From positions 1-46,352 of the forward strand of contig JAUCBJ010008533.1 in assembly GCA_032718475.1 (NCBI GenBank): a DNA stretch of 46,352 nt, written 5' to 3'. Below, in pieces: positions 30,976 through 41,210 of this stretch. The notes beneath the pieces are model-generated. The model ran no database searches. It was not told the origin of the DNA and saw only the letters and a list, made by a program, of their open reading frames with translations. The translations under genes were made by a program, and so were the position numbers. The DNA is from Nemertoderma westbladi. Lineage: Eukaryota > Xenacoelomorpha > Nemertodermatida > Nemertodermatidae. Positions within the stretch are counted from its first letter, which is position 1. Each line of letters starts with the position of its first letter.

Positions 30976-32283
30976 TAAAATGTTCTACTGATAGTGGTAG
31001 GCCTATAATATTATTTATTTATTTATTTATTATTGGCAATTCGTTCAACGTCATTTTAGAGTTACGTATTCGTAACTGTATGTGACCTTGGTTATATGTA
31101 AACAGGTTACGTAATCGTGGGTATATGTAAATAAGATACAAAATCCTAGGCACATAGAGTCCTTGGGGGTTGGTCGGCTTTTTCGTCCAGAGAGCAGATT
31201 GATTGAATGCCAGATTTCCTACGTACAAGAATATATAGGAAGCTTATTTACATAACGTATCCTCTAAACGGTTGCATGTAACCTCTGCAATGAGATATCT
31301 CGACCTCAAAAACCCCAGTCCCCAAAAATGTATCCGTTATTTTTTCATAAGAAATTATGTTTCTAAACTAAAACATATAAGTAAATTACACCTAAAACAA
31401 ATCCATCAAAAAATTTTGTGGAAATTATTAAATTTCCTTGCAGTGGAAATTTTGGTGCATTTTACAATTGACAAACATTGGATGCGACTTGTACTGCTGT
31501 AGTTCCAGAAATTATATATGTGGTTAGCGTATTATTATACTTAGAAGACGCGCTTCTGGTAGTCATTTCCGAACCCCCCAGCTAGCTATCCCAGTAGGCC
31601 TATTGCCAAACCCAATTCAGGGAATTGAGCCAATATCCTTAATACAGTAGTCCAGTCAATCTAGCGAAAAATTCGCAATTCATCCGAACCAATTTTTTTA
31701 TTCTACATTATCTTACTATCACCAAAAATAAAAATTATGCCTAAAATCAATAGAGCAATCACAATTTTATTATGTGAACAATTTTCGCTAATATTAGTGG
31801 AAATTATGAAATTTCCTTGTAGTGGAATTGTATAATTTTTTTGGAAAATTTAGCTTAAAATATCGTGAAGTATTTGATATATTTAAAAATTTGATGCGGC
31901 GACTTCTAGTTTCCGAGATATAGCAATTAATGTGTAACACGCCTGTGTAAATATTACTAATTTCACATTGAATCACAGCTTATTGTGAATTTAATTAAAT
32001 TATTCTGGAACATTACTAATTGGCTACTTACTCTTCCCTACTGTTACTTTTGTTTGGCTTGTGTTATGCTGTGCTATGCTGTGTTATGTAGAATTACAAT
32101 GAATAAATATATGTTCCACAAAATACATTTTTATATAATTTTTTCGGTCATTTAACAACGTAATTTAGAATCCAAAAAAATGTGGTCCGGATTGATTGCG
32201 AATTAGGTAATTAAATATGATGCACTCACTTGGTGGTTGTTGTTGAATTTATTAGATTGTAGTCAATTGTTTGATGATTGACA
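30976..32283. other. Non-coding part of duplicated segment, copy A
   Basis: No gene. Includes a TTTA microsatellite near 31015, a partial 75-bp unit, and a repeated pair GTGGAAATTATTAAATTTCC / GTGGAAATTATGAAATTTCC at about 31418 and 31797. The small frames here are not conserved between copies A and B. Confidence 0.55.
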
Positions 32284-32450
32284 GAGGCGTATGTAGAAGC
32301 GAAGGAAACAAATTCAGCTATCCGTAAATCCGTGAGATTTCAGTTGATCAAAAACGGAAAGAAGATGACGATCTTCGTACCCCGAGATGGATGGCCTAAA
32401 CTTTATAGAAGAAAATGACGAGGTATTTTTGCCTTGGTTTGGCGGGGTTT
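32284..32450 (+). pseudogene. Ribosomal protein uS12 (RPS23) exon fragment, copy A
   Basis: From 32293 the frame reads [29 protein letters not shown]: the conserved decoding-centre core of eukaryotic uS12 (about 26 of 33 residues agree with the animal protein as I remember it). An extra G in the following Cys codon shifts the frame; in the next phase it continues [10 protein letters not shown] and a degraded glycine-rich stretch. TTGACAG immediately before it looks like a splice acceptor, so this appears to be a genomic exon fragment rather than a processed copy. The rest of the gene is not in the window. It is non-functional. Confidence 0.88.
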
Positions 32451-32636
32451 TTGTACAGTAACAACAGACGTCATTCATAGTGAGATATTGACTACTGGTA
32501 TATATTTGTTTTAGATAAAATAGCACTGTAAGATGATTAATGTATGGTTTCTGTATGATTACTACTGTAACTTTATACTACTATGTAACTATATATAACT
32601 ATATAACTAAGTATAACTATATACTTTAATTACTAC

Positions 32637-33495
32637 TGCACTGAATCACTACCATATCTGGATCACTGCACTGCACTGTCCGGCACTGAATCATTACCCT
32701 ATCTGGATCACTGCACTGCACTGTCCGGCACTGAATCACTACCATATCTGGATCACTGCACTGCACTGTCCGGCACTGAATCACTACCCTATCTGGATCA
32801 CTGCACTGCACTGTCCGGCAGTGAATCACTACCCTATCTGGATCACGGCACTGCACTGTCCGGCACTGAATCACTACCCTATCTGGGTCACTGCACTGCA
32901 CTGTCCGGCACTGAATCACTACCCTATCTGGATCACGGAACTGCACTGTCCGGCACTGAATCACTACCCTATCTGGATCACGGCACTGCACTGTCCGGCA
33001 CTGATACATTACTCTATCTGGATCACGGCACTGCACTGTGCGGCACTGAATCACTACCATATCTGGATCACTGCACTGCACTGTCCGGCACTGAATCATT
33101 ACCCTATCTGGATCACTGCACTGCACTGTCCGGCACTGAATCACTACCCTATCTGGATCACTGCACTGCACTGTCCGGCAGTGAATCACTACCCTATCTG
33201 GATCACGGCACTGCACTGTCCGGCACTGAATCACTACCCTATCTGGGTCACTGCACTGCACTGTCCGGCACTGAATCACTACCCTATCTGGATCACGGAA
33301 CTGCACTGTCCGGCACTGAATCACTACCCTATCTGGATCACGGCACTGCACTGTCCGGCACTGATACATTACTCTATCTGGATCACGGCACTGCACTGTG
33401 CGGCACTGAATCACTACCCTATCTGGGTCACTCCACTGCACTGCCCGGCACTGAATCACTACCCTATCTGGATCACGGCACTGCAGTGTCCGGAT
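32637..33495. repeat. 45-bp repeat, about 19 units, with 360-bp higher-order period
   Basis: Unit: CACTGAATCACTACCCTATC, TGGATCACTGCACTGCACTG, TCCGG. The pattern of variants at 32761-33059 recurs almost base for base at 33121-33419, eight units (360 bp) apart. As 45 is a multiple of three and no stop occurs, both strands show about 280-codon frames (plus 32821-33675, minus 32626-33459). These are repeat artefacts. The array ends in CAGTGTCCGG fused to a tRNA-like segment. Confidence 0.96.
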
Positions 33496-33541
33496 TCGAA
33501 CCTGGGACCTCGCAGTGGAAGGCGAGACAACAACCTAAACA
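33488..33541 (-). repeat. tRNA-like 3' fragment, probable SINE head remnant
   Basis: On the minus strand it reads CTCGCCTTCCACTGCGAGG, then CCCAGGTTCGAATCCGGAC. The B box GGTTCGAATCC is exact and an anticodon-arm-like stem CTCGC/GCGAG is present, with an eight-base loop instead of seven. The 5' half of a tRNA cannot be aligned. Probably a decayed tRNA or SINE piece whose edge seeded the 45-bp array. Confidence 0.45.
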
Positions 33542-33814
33542 AACCGGTTAAAAACCACGCAATTCATTTATCAAAATGTACAATAACAAAAGACCTTGAA
33601 AATACAGTTTGCCAACCAACACCTTGTCTCCAGAAGTCGCGACGGCATGTTGCTTTGATCTGTAATAATTATTAATAGACTTATTCTAAGGTTTGTAATC
33701 TAAAAAGACAGTTGAACTACAACAGTAGCTACACGGCGGTATTTTACTGTAGCTACATGGCGGTACTTTATTATTGATGTACTAAATTAATTCAATTATG
33801 TTACATGCCTCTTT
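33542..33814. other. Spacer, nothing recognised
   Basis: Contains a small repeat of ACTACAACAGTAGCTACA / ACTGTAGCTACATGGCGG near 33715-33765. No gene. Confidence 0.5.
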
Positions 33815-33822
33815 TGTCGCCG

Positions 33823-33866
33823 CCAATAATTAATTCTCTACGTGACTCACGTGTTGCCTATATAAG
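33823..33866 (+). promoter_or_regulatory. CCAAT / E-box / TATA cluster, putative Pol II promoter
   Basis: CCAAT at 33823-33827, CACGTG E-box at 33848-33853 and TATATAAG at 33859-33866, in conventional order and spacing. This would place a start site near 33890-33895. The next plausible gene on this strand is the secreted peptide at 34430, about 540 bp on, which would need a 5' UTR across or spliced out of 33.9-34.4 kb. The assignment is inferred from motifs. Confidence 0.4.
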
Positions 33867-33889
33867 ATGTTTACGTAACGTTAAACGAC

Positions 33890-34429
33890 ATCCTCTGAAC
33901 TACTTACAAACACTTTCTTTCTCAAACAGTTGGTTTGTACATTCTTCTCCGCTGGGCGGTATAGCATTAGCATACCGTACACAGATGAGTGCTGCCAAAC
34001 CGAATCAAGAAACTACTACAGTAGAAACTCCAGCTACGTAACTTGGAACGAATCTGCCTTTCATTCAATCCAATATCTGGCCATGACTTTACCTCGTTTT
34101 GTTGTGTTATGCCACAAGAAAGTGCGTGTCATGTCGGACTACTGTATGTACTGTAGTACTGTATTGAAGTGCCAACTGCCATGCAATAGTGGACAGCACC
34201 ATGTCATTTTGTGCGGCAGTATGGCATACCATGCCATATGGATTCCGTACAATGGTCAGGCTATAAATTGTTATAATATGCTATGCTATACATGCGATAC
34301 CCTGTCGCATCATCACCCTGTCGCTGTCGACCATACTGTATGCTGGTGATACTACTGTAGACTAAATGCGTAGGCCTAGTAAAAACTAATCCAGAACTAC
34401 TATATAGATCTATATTTAAACTATACAAA
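33890..34429. other. Possible 5' UTR or intron of the peptide gene
   Basis: Frames at 33805-34041 and 33930-34349 are open but show no recognisable domain and overlap the promoter-like cluster. The stretch has many TATGGCATACCATGCCATATGG-like short palindromes around 34220-34250. Confidence 0.3.
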
Positions 34430-35259
34430 ATGAACATTAAGTTAATATTATCTGTTGTGCTGATAAACATCTGGATGACCTTTGGTGAGAAAGCTCCTCA
34501 CCATGATGTTGCCAGGTCTGTGGCGGATAGGTTCCTGGTAGTAGAGAAGAAAGACTATAAGTTCGATCTGCAAACATGCAAAGGTGGGAGTTGTACGGAC
34601 TGCTGTACAACGGTTAGTGAGTAGCGACAATAGGTTAACGAAAACGGTAGGCATACTGCAGTCCTACAGAACAGTAGCCACTGCAGTCCTACAGTACAGT
34701 AGCCACTGTAGGCCTACAGTACAGTAGGCACTGTAGGCCTACAGTACAGTAGGCACTGTAGGCCTACAGTACAGTAGCCACTGTAGGCCTACAGTACAGT
34801 AGGCACTGTAGGCCTACAGTACAGTAGGCACTTGAATCAATGTGATGCAATTAATGTCTAAAGAACCTTCCCCTATTCACCTGACTGTTGATTCTCAAGC
34901 GGTTGATTCTTCATTAAATTGGGTTTCTACAATATTCCTGACTCTCGTTTATTGTTTTGGTTCCTTTCAATCCGGCTCTATAACCTGGTTCTTTAACAAC
35001 CTGCCTACAAGTAGCGTTTACCCCCACCATGTAGCAAAATGCTTATTAATATATTAAATATTAGAATTAGAATTAAATAAATACAGTATATAGAATTAGG
35101 ATAAACATTATAAACAGTTTATTTTGCTTTATGTAGAACATTTTCTATGAAGATGACTGCAATGAAACTGTACTCGGGTGTTCTGAGGAGGAATTAGAAG
35201 AATGGCATGCGGGCGTGTTTCGTTCAGGCTATTCAGGTAAATGCGACCGAACCTGTTGA
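34430..35259 (+). CDS. Putative two-exon secreted eight-cysteine peptide
   Basis: Exon 1 coding 34430-34612, donor GTTAGT at 34613; exon 2 35137-35259, acceptor TTTGCTTTATGTAG, phase 0 on both sides, stop TGA. The product would be 101 residues: hydrophobic signal peptide (about 1-19), short acidic/basic propeptide with Lys40-Lys41 as a possible cleavage site, then Cys 50, 55, 58, 59, 69, 76, 97 and 101, the last residue being Cys. Spacing is C-x4-C-x2-CC-x9-C-x6-C-x20-C-x3-C. NET at 70-72 is a glycosylation sequon. The ATG has A at -3. CAG|GTAAAT at about 35236 is a possible donor, so a third exon with a different C-terminus is possible. I do not recognise the family; hormone-like, defence or matrix peptides are all open. 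Confidence 0.5.
34655..34830. repeat. 25-bp palindromic repeat in the putative intron, about 7 units
   Basis: Unit CACTGTAGGCCTACAGTACA plus GTAGG. Most units contain the perfect 14-bp palindrome CTGTAGGCCTACAG; the first two read CTGCAGTCCTACAG instead. It lies wholly within the putative intron 34613-35136. Confidence 0.92.
34944..35000 (+). repeat. Orphan relative of the transposon 68-bp unit
   Basis: TCGTTTATTGTTTTGGTT is identical to the minisatellite unit inside the DNA transposons, followed by the weaker match AATCCGGCTCTATAACCTGG. It is a single copy without transposon ends, inside the putative intron. Confidence 0.7.
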
Positions 35260-35483
35260 TTTGTTTGAAGACTAAACCAACTAGTAACTAAGGACATCGC
35301 CTTCATTTCTATGGGAATACAGTAGTATTGGTTATTTACATTGTCCGGGAAAATTGTGTCGTAATTCAGTTACTTGGATCCCCCCCTCCGACTTTCTGCA
35401 ACAACAAAAAAGCACGGTAGCATGCTTTTTACATCTTCGTGAGACTAATTTATTAATGAAAACGCCTGTGACACATTTTCCAA

Positions 35484-35628
35484 ACGCATATATCTAAAGA
35501 TTGAAAGTGAAAATAAAATTTCTGGCTTACACGGGAAGGAAGAGGGAAGTGAAACTATATCTATTTAAAATGTCCTGCGATAACAATAAGATTTGTCTCA
35601 TTTTTTCGGGAGGGGGGGGGGGGGGGGG
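35484..35628 (-). repeat. Third, partial copy of the foldback arm
   Basis: Shows in order CTAAAGATTGAAAGTGAAAA, TTCTGGCTTAC, GGGAAGTGAAACTA, AATAAGATTTGTC and a 17-G run (35612-35628), matching the right arm 10870-11010. The terminal ATGTCCTGGAATATA is missing. It lies just past the peptide gene. Confidence 0.85.
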
Positions 35629-36874
35629 TTTGTCCAAGTCACTGATTTACGGCACTGCATATTTCAGGTGGTGGTGTATGGTGTGGTGATAGTATACTTT
35701 GTGTTCGGGTTGTACTGTAGGTACGTATTAATTAATATATATTTTACTAACACTTAACTGTATTGTGTAATTACCACCGTAGTAAATAAAATAAGATATA
35801 AAGTAAGATTCACCGCTGCAATAAAGGACTGAAAAAATCTATCATGTTCAATTTGGTTTTGACCGACATCCGATTAGTTCAGTTCATGTTTATCACTGAA
35901 CTTTGATAGTGATGGCTTCCTGTAAAAAAAATCAAAAGACCCAACAGAGTAACCGCTTAATAATCATAGGAAACATGAGCAAAACTAAAAAACTAATGAA
36001 GCTTTATGCTGCAAAATGCGCTCTACAAGTGCCTGGAATGTAAGCCCTGAGTTTGGTGAAGTAAAGAGTTATCACTCAAACACAGAGATACAACATAACA
36101 TGGATTATGTACAGTAGTAGACCATATGCCTACTAATTTTTTCAAGGTGGAGAGTGGAGGTGGGCTAATCTAACTATCTTATTCAAATTCAATACCTACA
36201 CCCAACGTCCTTACAGTACATACAGTATACTACCTACAATAAAGTACTCTATCATGTATTTAGATCATGTAGGCCTACATCCATTATTTAAAAAAACACC
36301 CACTTAAAAAATCACTCAATTCTGAAAAAAAAACGCCTGTTAAAAAACGCATAATGAATAATACGGCCTTCCAGAAAGAAAGTGCTGTTACTTTCCATTA
36401 TGTACCAACACCTACAGTATCAGGAAATCACCTTGGAACACATAAAGGATGGCTTTAAGCTATTGTTTGTTATCTAACCTAGAACCCGACAAATAATAAT
36501 TATTGTACCGATTTCACAGATTCCTAATAAGTAAAATTAGTAAATCGTAATTGAATGTTTAGGTAAAGCCCGTTGAATCGGTGCAGTGGAGCAGTTCTAT
36601 ATAATGTGGAACAATTGATTGTTTCATTTTGTCGTATATGTCATGCAATTCGCAAGTGGATAAAAATGAACGTTCAAAAGGACCAAATGTCAAAAATTTC
36701 AAATGTCAACAACATTACTCGTTCCGTAACGTTCTGCCTATGAAGTGCTATTTTATAAATTATAAACAATGACGTACAGTATACAGTATGTAGTATAGTT
36801 ATTAATTATTATTATCATTTGTACAATATACAGCAGGAAGATTATTAACACTGATTATTAAAGTGTTGCCAAGG
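35629..36874. other. Intergenic, no gene recognised
   Basis: AT-rich. AATAAA motifs occur near 35784 and 35819 and could serve the peptide gene if it has a long 3' UTR. No convincing frame or RNA gene. Confidence 0.5.
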
Positions 36875-37098
36875 TTACATCGCGTTTCGGAAACAGTCGC
36901 GATTCGGCAAAAAAGTTGCGTTTCTTCAAAAAAGATGCGTTTCGGCAACAGTCGCGATTCGGCAAAAAAGTTGCGTTTCTTCAAAAAAGATGCGTTTCGG
37001 CAACAGTCGCGATTCGGCAAAAAAGTTGCGTTTCGGCAACAGTCGCGATTCGGCAAAAAAGTTGCGTTTCGGCAAAAAGTTGCGTTTCGGCAAAATAT
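36875..37098 (+). repeat. CGTTTCGGCAA minisatellite, locus 5
   Basis: Begins GGTTACATCGCGTTTCGG (same head as locus 3 in reverse) and has about twelve words, some with the variant GTTTCTTCAAAAAAGATGC. It ends CGGCAAAATATAAAAATAAA. Fifty bases later the second 68-bp array starts. Confidence 0.88.
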
Positions 37099-37152
37099 AA
37101 AAATAAATTTATAGATGTGTTTCTAGACTATAGTTCTTCTAGTTATAGATGT

Positions 37153-38247
37153 CATTCTGATTTCCACGTAGCAGTCTCTCAATGGGATCCATGGTCCCAC
37201 TACCTTTATGGAAGGAACCCCATTCTGATTTCCACGTAGCAGTCTCTCAATGGGATCCATGGTCCCACGACCTTTACGGAACCCCATTCTGATTTCCATG
37301 TAGCAGTCTCTCAATGGAATCCATGGTCCCACGACCTTTACAGAACCCCATTCTGATTTCCACGTAGCAGTCTCTCAATGGGATCCAAGGTCCCACTACC
37401 TTTACGGAACCCATTCTGATTTCCACGTAGCAGTCTCTCAATGGGATCCATGGTCCCACGACCTTTACAGAACCCATTCTGATTTACACGTAGCAGTCTC
37501 TCAATGGGATCCATGGTCCCACTACCTTTACGGAACCCCATTCTGATTTCCATGTAGCAGTCTCTCAATGGAATCCATGGTCCCACGACCTTTACAGAAC
37601 CCCATTCTGATTTCCACGTAGCAGTCTCTCAATGGGATCCAAGGTCCCACTACCTTTACGGAACCCATTCTGATTTCCACGTAGCAGTCTCTCAATGGGA
37701 TCCATGGTCCCACGACCTTTACAGAACCCATTCTGATTTCCACGTAGCAGTCTCTCAATGGGATCCATGGTCCCACGACCTTTACAGAACCCATTCTGAT
37801 TTACACGTAGCAGTCTCTCAATGGGATCCATGGTCCCACTACCTTTACGGAACCCATTCTGATTTCCACGTAGCAGTCTCTCAATGGGATCCATGGTCCC
37901 ACGACCTTTACGGAACCTCATTCTTATTTCCACGTAGCAGTCTCTCAATGGGATCCATGGTCCCACTACCTTTATGGAAGGAACCCCATTCTGATTTCCC
38001 CGTAGCAGTCTCTCAATGGGATCCATGGTCCCACTACCTTTATGGAAGGAACCCCATTCTGATTTCCACGTAGCAGTCTCTCAATGGGATCCATGGTCCC
38101 ACGACCTTTACGGAACCCCATTCTGATTTCCACCCAGCAGTCTCTCAATGGGATCCATGGTCCCACGACCTATACGGAACCCCATTCTGGTTTCCACGTA
38201 GCAGTCTCTCAATGGGATCCATGGTCCCACTACCTTTACGGAACTTT
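37153..38247. repeat. 68/64-bp satellite array, second block, about 16 units
   Basis: Same unit as 16655-25065. Short 64-bp and 63-bp forms predominate here (TTTACGGAACCCATTCTG), like the extreme right end of the first array. It holds an internal duplication: about 37290-37500 recurs at about 37528-37810. The last units carry the variants CCACCCAGCAG and GACCTATACGG also seen at 24750-25000, which ties this block to the right end of array 1. Confidence 0.96.
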
Positions 38248-38423
38248 ATGCAGTATGCATTTATTATGTTATATTATTATATTATATATAAATTACCGTA
38301 TATATTTTACATATATTTAAACATGGTAACCCACGGGTATAACGCGACCCCGGGCCCGGGAAGTGATGTGGCACCTATTGTGACAATATAAACTAGCATT
38401 GTGTGTGCAATAACAGCAAGGAA

Positions 38424-38870
38424 TTAGAGTGATTGTTCATGCAGTAATCTTTTTAAATGGGATTTGAAAATATATTTTGTTTTAGAGCAACGCAGATTTT
38501 CCTCAAGTGAATTCCACATGCGAGGTCCTTCAACTTTTAATGATTTCTGACCCACAATAAGATTTTTACGTGCAATAAAATATTTGTTAGCGGTAGCAGA
38601 TCGTGTTCCATATGTATGCATGGTGTTTGATTTGATAAAAAAAACTATGGAAGCAGGGATGACTGCTATTATGCGATACGTCGTACATAAAATTTAGAAC
38701 ATGGAATATATTAAAGGCTTTCAACAGGTAAGATATTTAGGCCTCTATGCAGGGGAGCTGATGATGCAAATCGGTCGCTGAATGTAATAGCACGTAATAA
38801 CTTATTTATCTTTAACTCTAATTGGTTTAATTATGCTACCATTAGGATTACCCCAGATTAACAACCCATA
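38424..38870 (-). pseudogene. LINE 2-B: RT C-terminal domain
   Basis: Equivalent of 25236-25681. HTYGTRSATANKYF to KSHLKRLLHE remains open (38621-38424); the part nearer transposon B is broken in the same places as copy A. One extra A in an oligo-A run near 38637 further shortens the frame compared with A. Confidence 0.88.
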
Positions 38871-38879
38871 GTTAATATA

Positions 38880-40208
38880 CGCAATAATTTTTATTGTCCG
38901 TTTAAATCCCTTTTTTGTCCTTTTTTTTATTTTTTATGTCCTCCAAAAATCTAATGTTAGGTTCCATGCTACCGGTTTTCTCTACTGCTGTTCTCTCAGG
39001 CTATCAGTACCGGTATTAGTATATATAGCACTATTTTGCTGCATTGTATGCACAGATGTTGGTATAAACCAGGCATTTCTGTATTTTAGTACCGGCACCG
39101 GCACCGGTACTGCTGTAGCCCTACTGTGTAGCCTACCATTTAAATACGGTACTGGTAGGCCTACCGGCTGACCGGTTGTTTTGGTTAGAAAATCCCGCCT
39201 TATCTGTAACGTGCTCCTTTGCCTGATTTGGTAAAGTGAACGTTTATTGTTTTGGTTAGAAAGGCCCACCTCTGTAACCTGCTCCTTTCCTTCATTTTGT
39301 AAAGTGACTGTTTATTGTTTTGGTTAGAAAATCCCGCATCTGTAACCTGCCCTTTTCCCTCCATTAATTAAGTGATCGTTTATTGTTTTGGTTAGGAAAT
39401 CCCGCCTCTGTAACCTGCTCCTTTCTCTCAATTGGTAATGTTATCGTTTATTGTTTGGTTAGAAAATCCCGTCTCTGTAACCTGCTTCTTTCCCTGATTT
39501 GGTAAGTTGACTGTTTATTGTTTTGGTTAGAAAATCCCGCATCTGTAACCTGCTCCTTTCTCTCAATTAGTAATGTTATCGTTTATTGTTTTGGTTAGAA
39601 AATCCCGTCTCTGTAACCTGCTCCTTTTCCTCAATTAGTTAAATGATCGCTTATTGTTTTGGTTAGAAAATCCCGCCTCTGTAACCTGCTCCTTTCCCTG
39701 ATTTGGTAAAGTGACTGTTTATTGTTTTGGTTAGAATATCCGGCCTTAACCTGCTCCTTTCCATCAATTGGTAATTGTTTTTGGCTATAAAATGAGTGTT
39801 TTGCTACGTCATGTGGTAGTCGATTATCGACAACAACCACAAACTATTAAATTTAGAGTCTTTTACCACAGGCGCATATGGAATTCTATCGCATAGTCTA
39901 TAAATCATGGAATCATGGAATGTTTTGGCACAGGCATAGTGAAACCAACTGTCCGACAGACCAGAAATCAACAAATGTTGAATGTTTTGGCATAGGTATG
40001 TTGAAATCAACTGTCTGACAGTCCAGAAATCAGCAGTTTGACTGACAGTAAACTGAAACTGAAACTGACAGTTTGAAGAAATACATACATAAAAAGTCAT
40101 TAAAAGGACAATAAAAGTCATTAAAAGGACAACAAAACTCATTATACACAATTCGTAAAAAAAGGAGGATAAAAAAAGTCAAATAAAAGGACATAAAAAA
40201 TCACTGCC
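38880..40208 (+). mobile_element. Non-autonomous DNA transposon, copy B (1329 bp)
   Basis: Orthologous to A1: same target in the LINE, flanked by GTTAATATA at 38871-38879 and 40209-40217. Same ends, about nine 68-bp repeats (39172-39760) and the TATA/CRE-like block near 39785. No transposase frame. Confidence 0.92.
39172..39760. repeat. 68-bp minisatellite inside transposon B, about 9 units
   Basis: Same unit order and subtype sequence as in A1, with point differences. This shows the array was already present at the time of duplication and did not change its copy number noticeably afterwards. Confidence 0.9.
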
Positions 40209-40217
40209 GTTAATATA

Positions 40218-41210
40218 AGGCGGAATCAATGAATAGTATAATAAACGCAATATATAAACAGGAAAATTAAAACAGGAAAAATAATTTTATCAAAAATTCC
40301 GACTGATTTTGATATCTTGCTTAAAACATATTGGATATGAGCTTTCCATGATAATTTACTGTCTATTTTGATTCCTAAATATTTGGCTGCATTAGTTTGT
40401 GATATTGGGTTTCTTTTAAGATGAATATTAGGAGGAAAGAGCTTATTTAATTCGCCGTTGTAAAATAAAGTAAATTCCGTTTTTTTGAAATTTATTGTTA
40501 GGCGATTGTCAAGCAACCAGTTTGCCACTTTATCTAGTTCAACATTAAAGACGTTTGATAAGTCAGTTAAATTATTTGAATAATGCATAAGAGACGTATC
40601 GTCGGCAAACAAAGTTGAGAACAATAATGTACAGTTTGATAGATCGTTAATGTATAACAAAAACAACAAGGGTCCCAAAATGCTGCCTAGTGGAACACCA
40701 CATTCTATATCAGCCAAATCAGAGATACTATTTCCAACAGAGGCACACTGTCGGTGATTGGTCTGGTAGTTCGTAAGCAATTTATGGGGGATACCCCGGA
40801 TACCATAGGAAGCTAATTTATTTAGTAAAATTGAGTAATCTAGCGCATCGAACGCTTTTTTCAAATCTATAAATACAATACCAGCCGGATGGTTGTTATC
40901 AAGTGCATCTCTAATTTTTTTCAGTAACCGCTAGCAAGGCGTCACTTGTTTTATATTTTTTTCTAAAACCGAATTGGTTGACTGTATATAAACAATATTT
41001 ATTCAAAAAAGAACAAAGCTGGGATTCTAATATACGTTCATAAATTTTACTAAAAGCTGGGAGAACTGATATGGGGCGATAATTATCTGGATCAATTGGA
41101 TCTTCTGACTTAAATACTGGTGTAATACGAGCCAATTTTAAACTATCAGGAAAAAAACCAAGATGGAAGTAACTTTGTGGGGAAGGAATCATTAGAGGAC
41201 GATCTTTCAT
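40218..41210 (-). pseudogene. LINE 2-B: reverse transcriptase body
   Basis: Uninterrupted by A2, so the palm reads through: KKAFDALDYS (motif 3, catalytic Asp), GVPLGSILGPLLF (motif 4, with Leu where Gln is usual), LFADDTSL (motif 5), NRLTINFKKTEF, AAKYLGIKID. Upstream in another phase are YRPISVLPAFSKIYERIL and FGFRKKYKTSDALL. The frameshift in the T-run at about 40913-40920 is shared with copy A. Confidence 0.93.

Larger units (their letters stand above)
25060..32624. other. Segmental duplication, copy A
   Basis: Nearly the same sequence as 38243-45990, beginning inside the last units of the 68-bp array (shared GACCTATACGG variant just upstream, then GGAACTTTATGCAGTATGC) and ending at AGTATAACTATATAC. 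Differences: A has an extra transposon (27527-28978), lacks about 1.08 kb of LINE 5' sequence present in B (42078-43157), has fewer 75-bp units, and has a 37-bp stretch near 30497. Flanks outside the shared block differ. Small substitutions are scattered throughout. Confidence 0.93.

Noticed and set aside
33488-33541. Functional tRNA gene
   Set aside because: Exact B box but no alignable 5' half or acceptor stem, and an eight-base anticodon loop.
32626-33675. Two opposite frames of about 280 codons in the 45-bp repeat
   Set aside because: The stop-free 45-bp period opens both strands at once; only repeat sequence is encoded.
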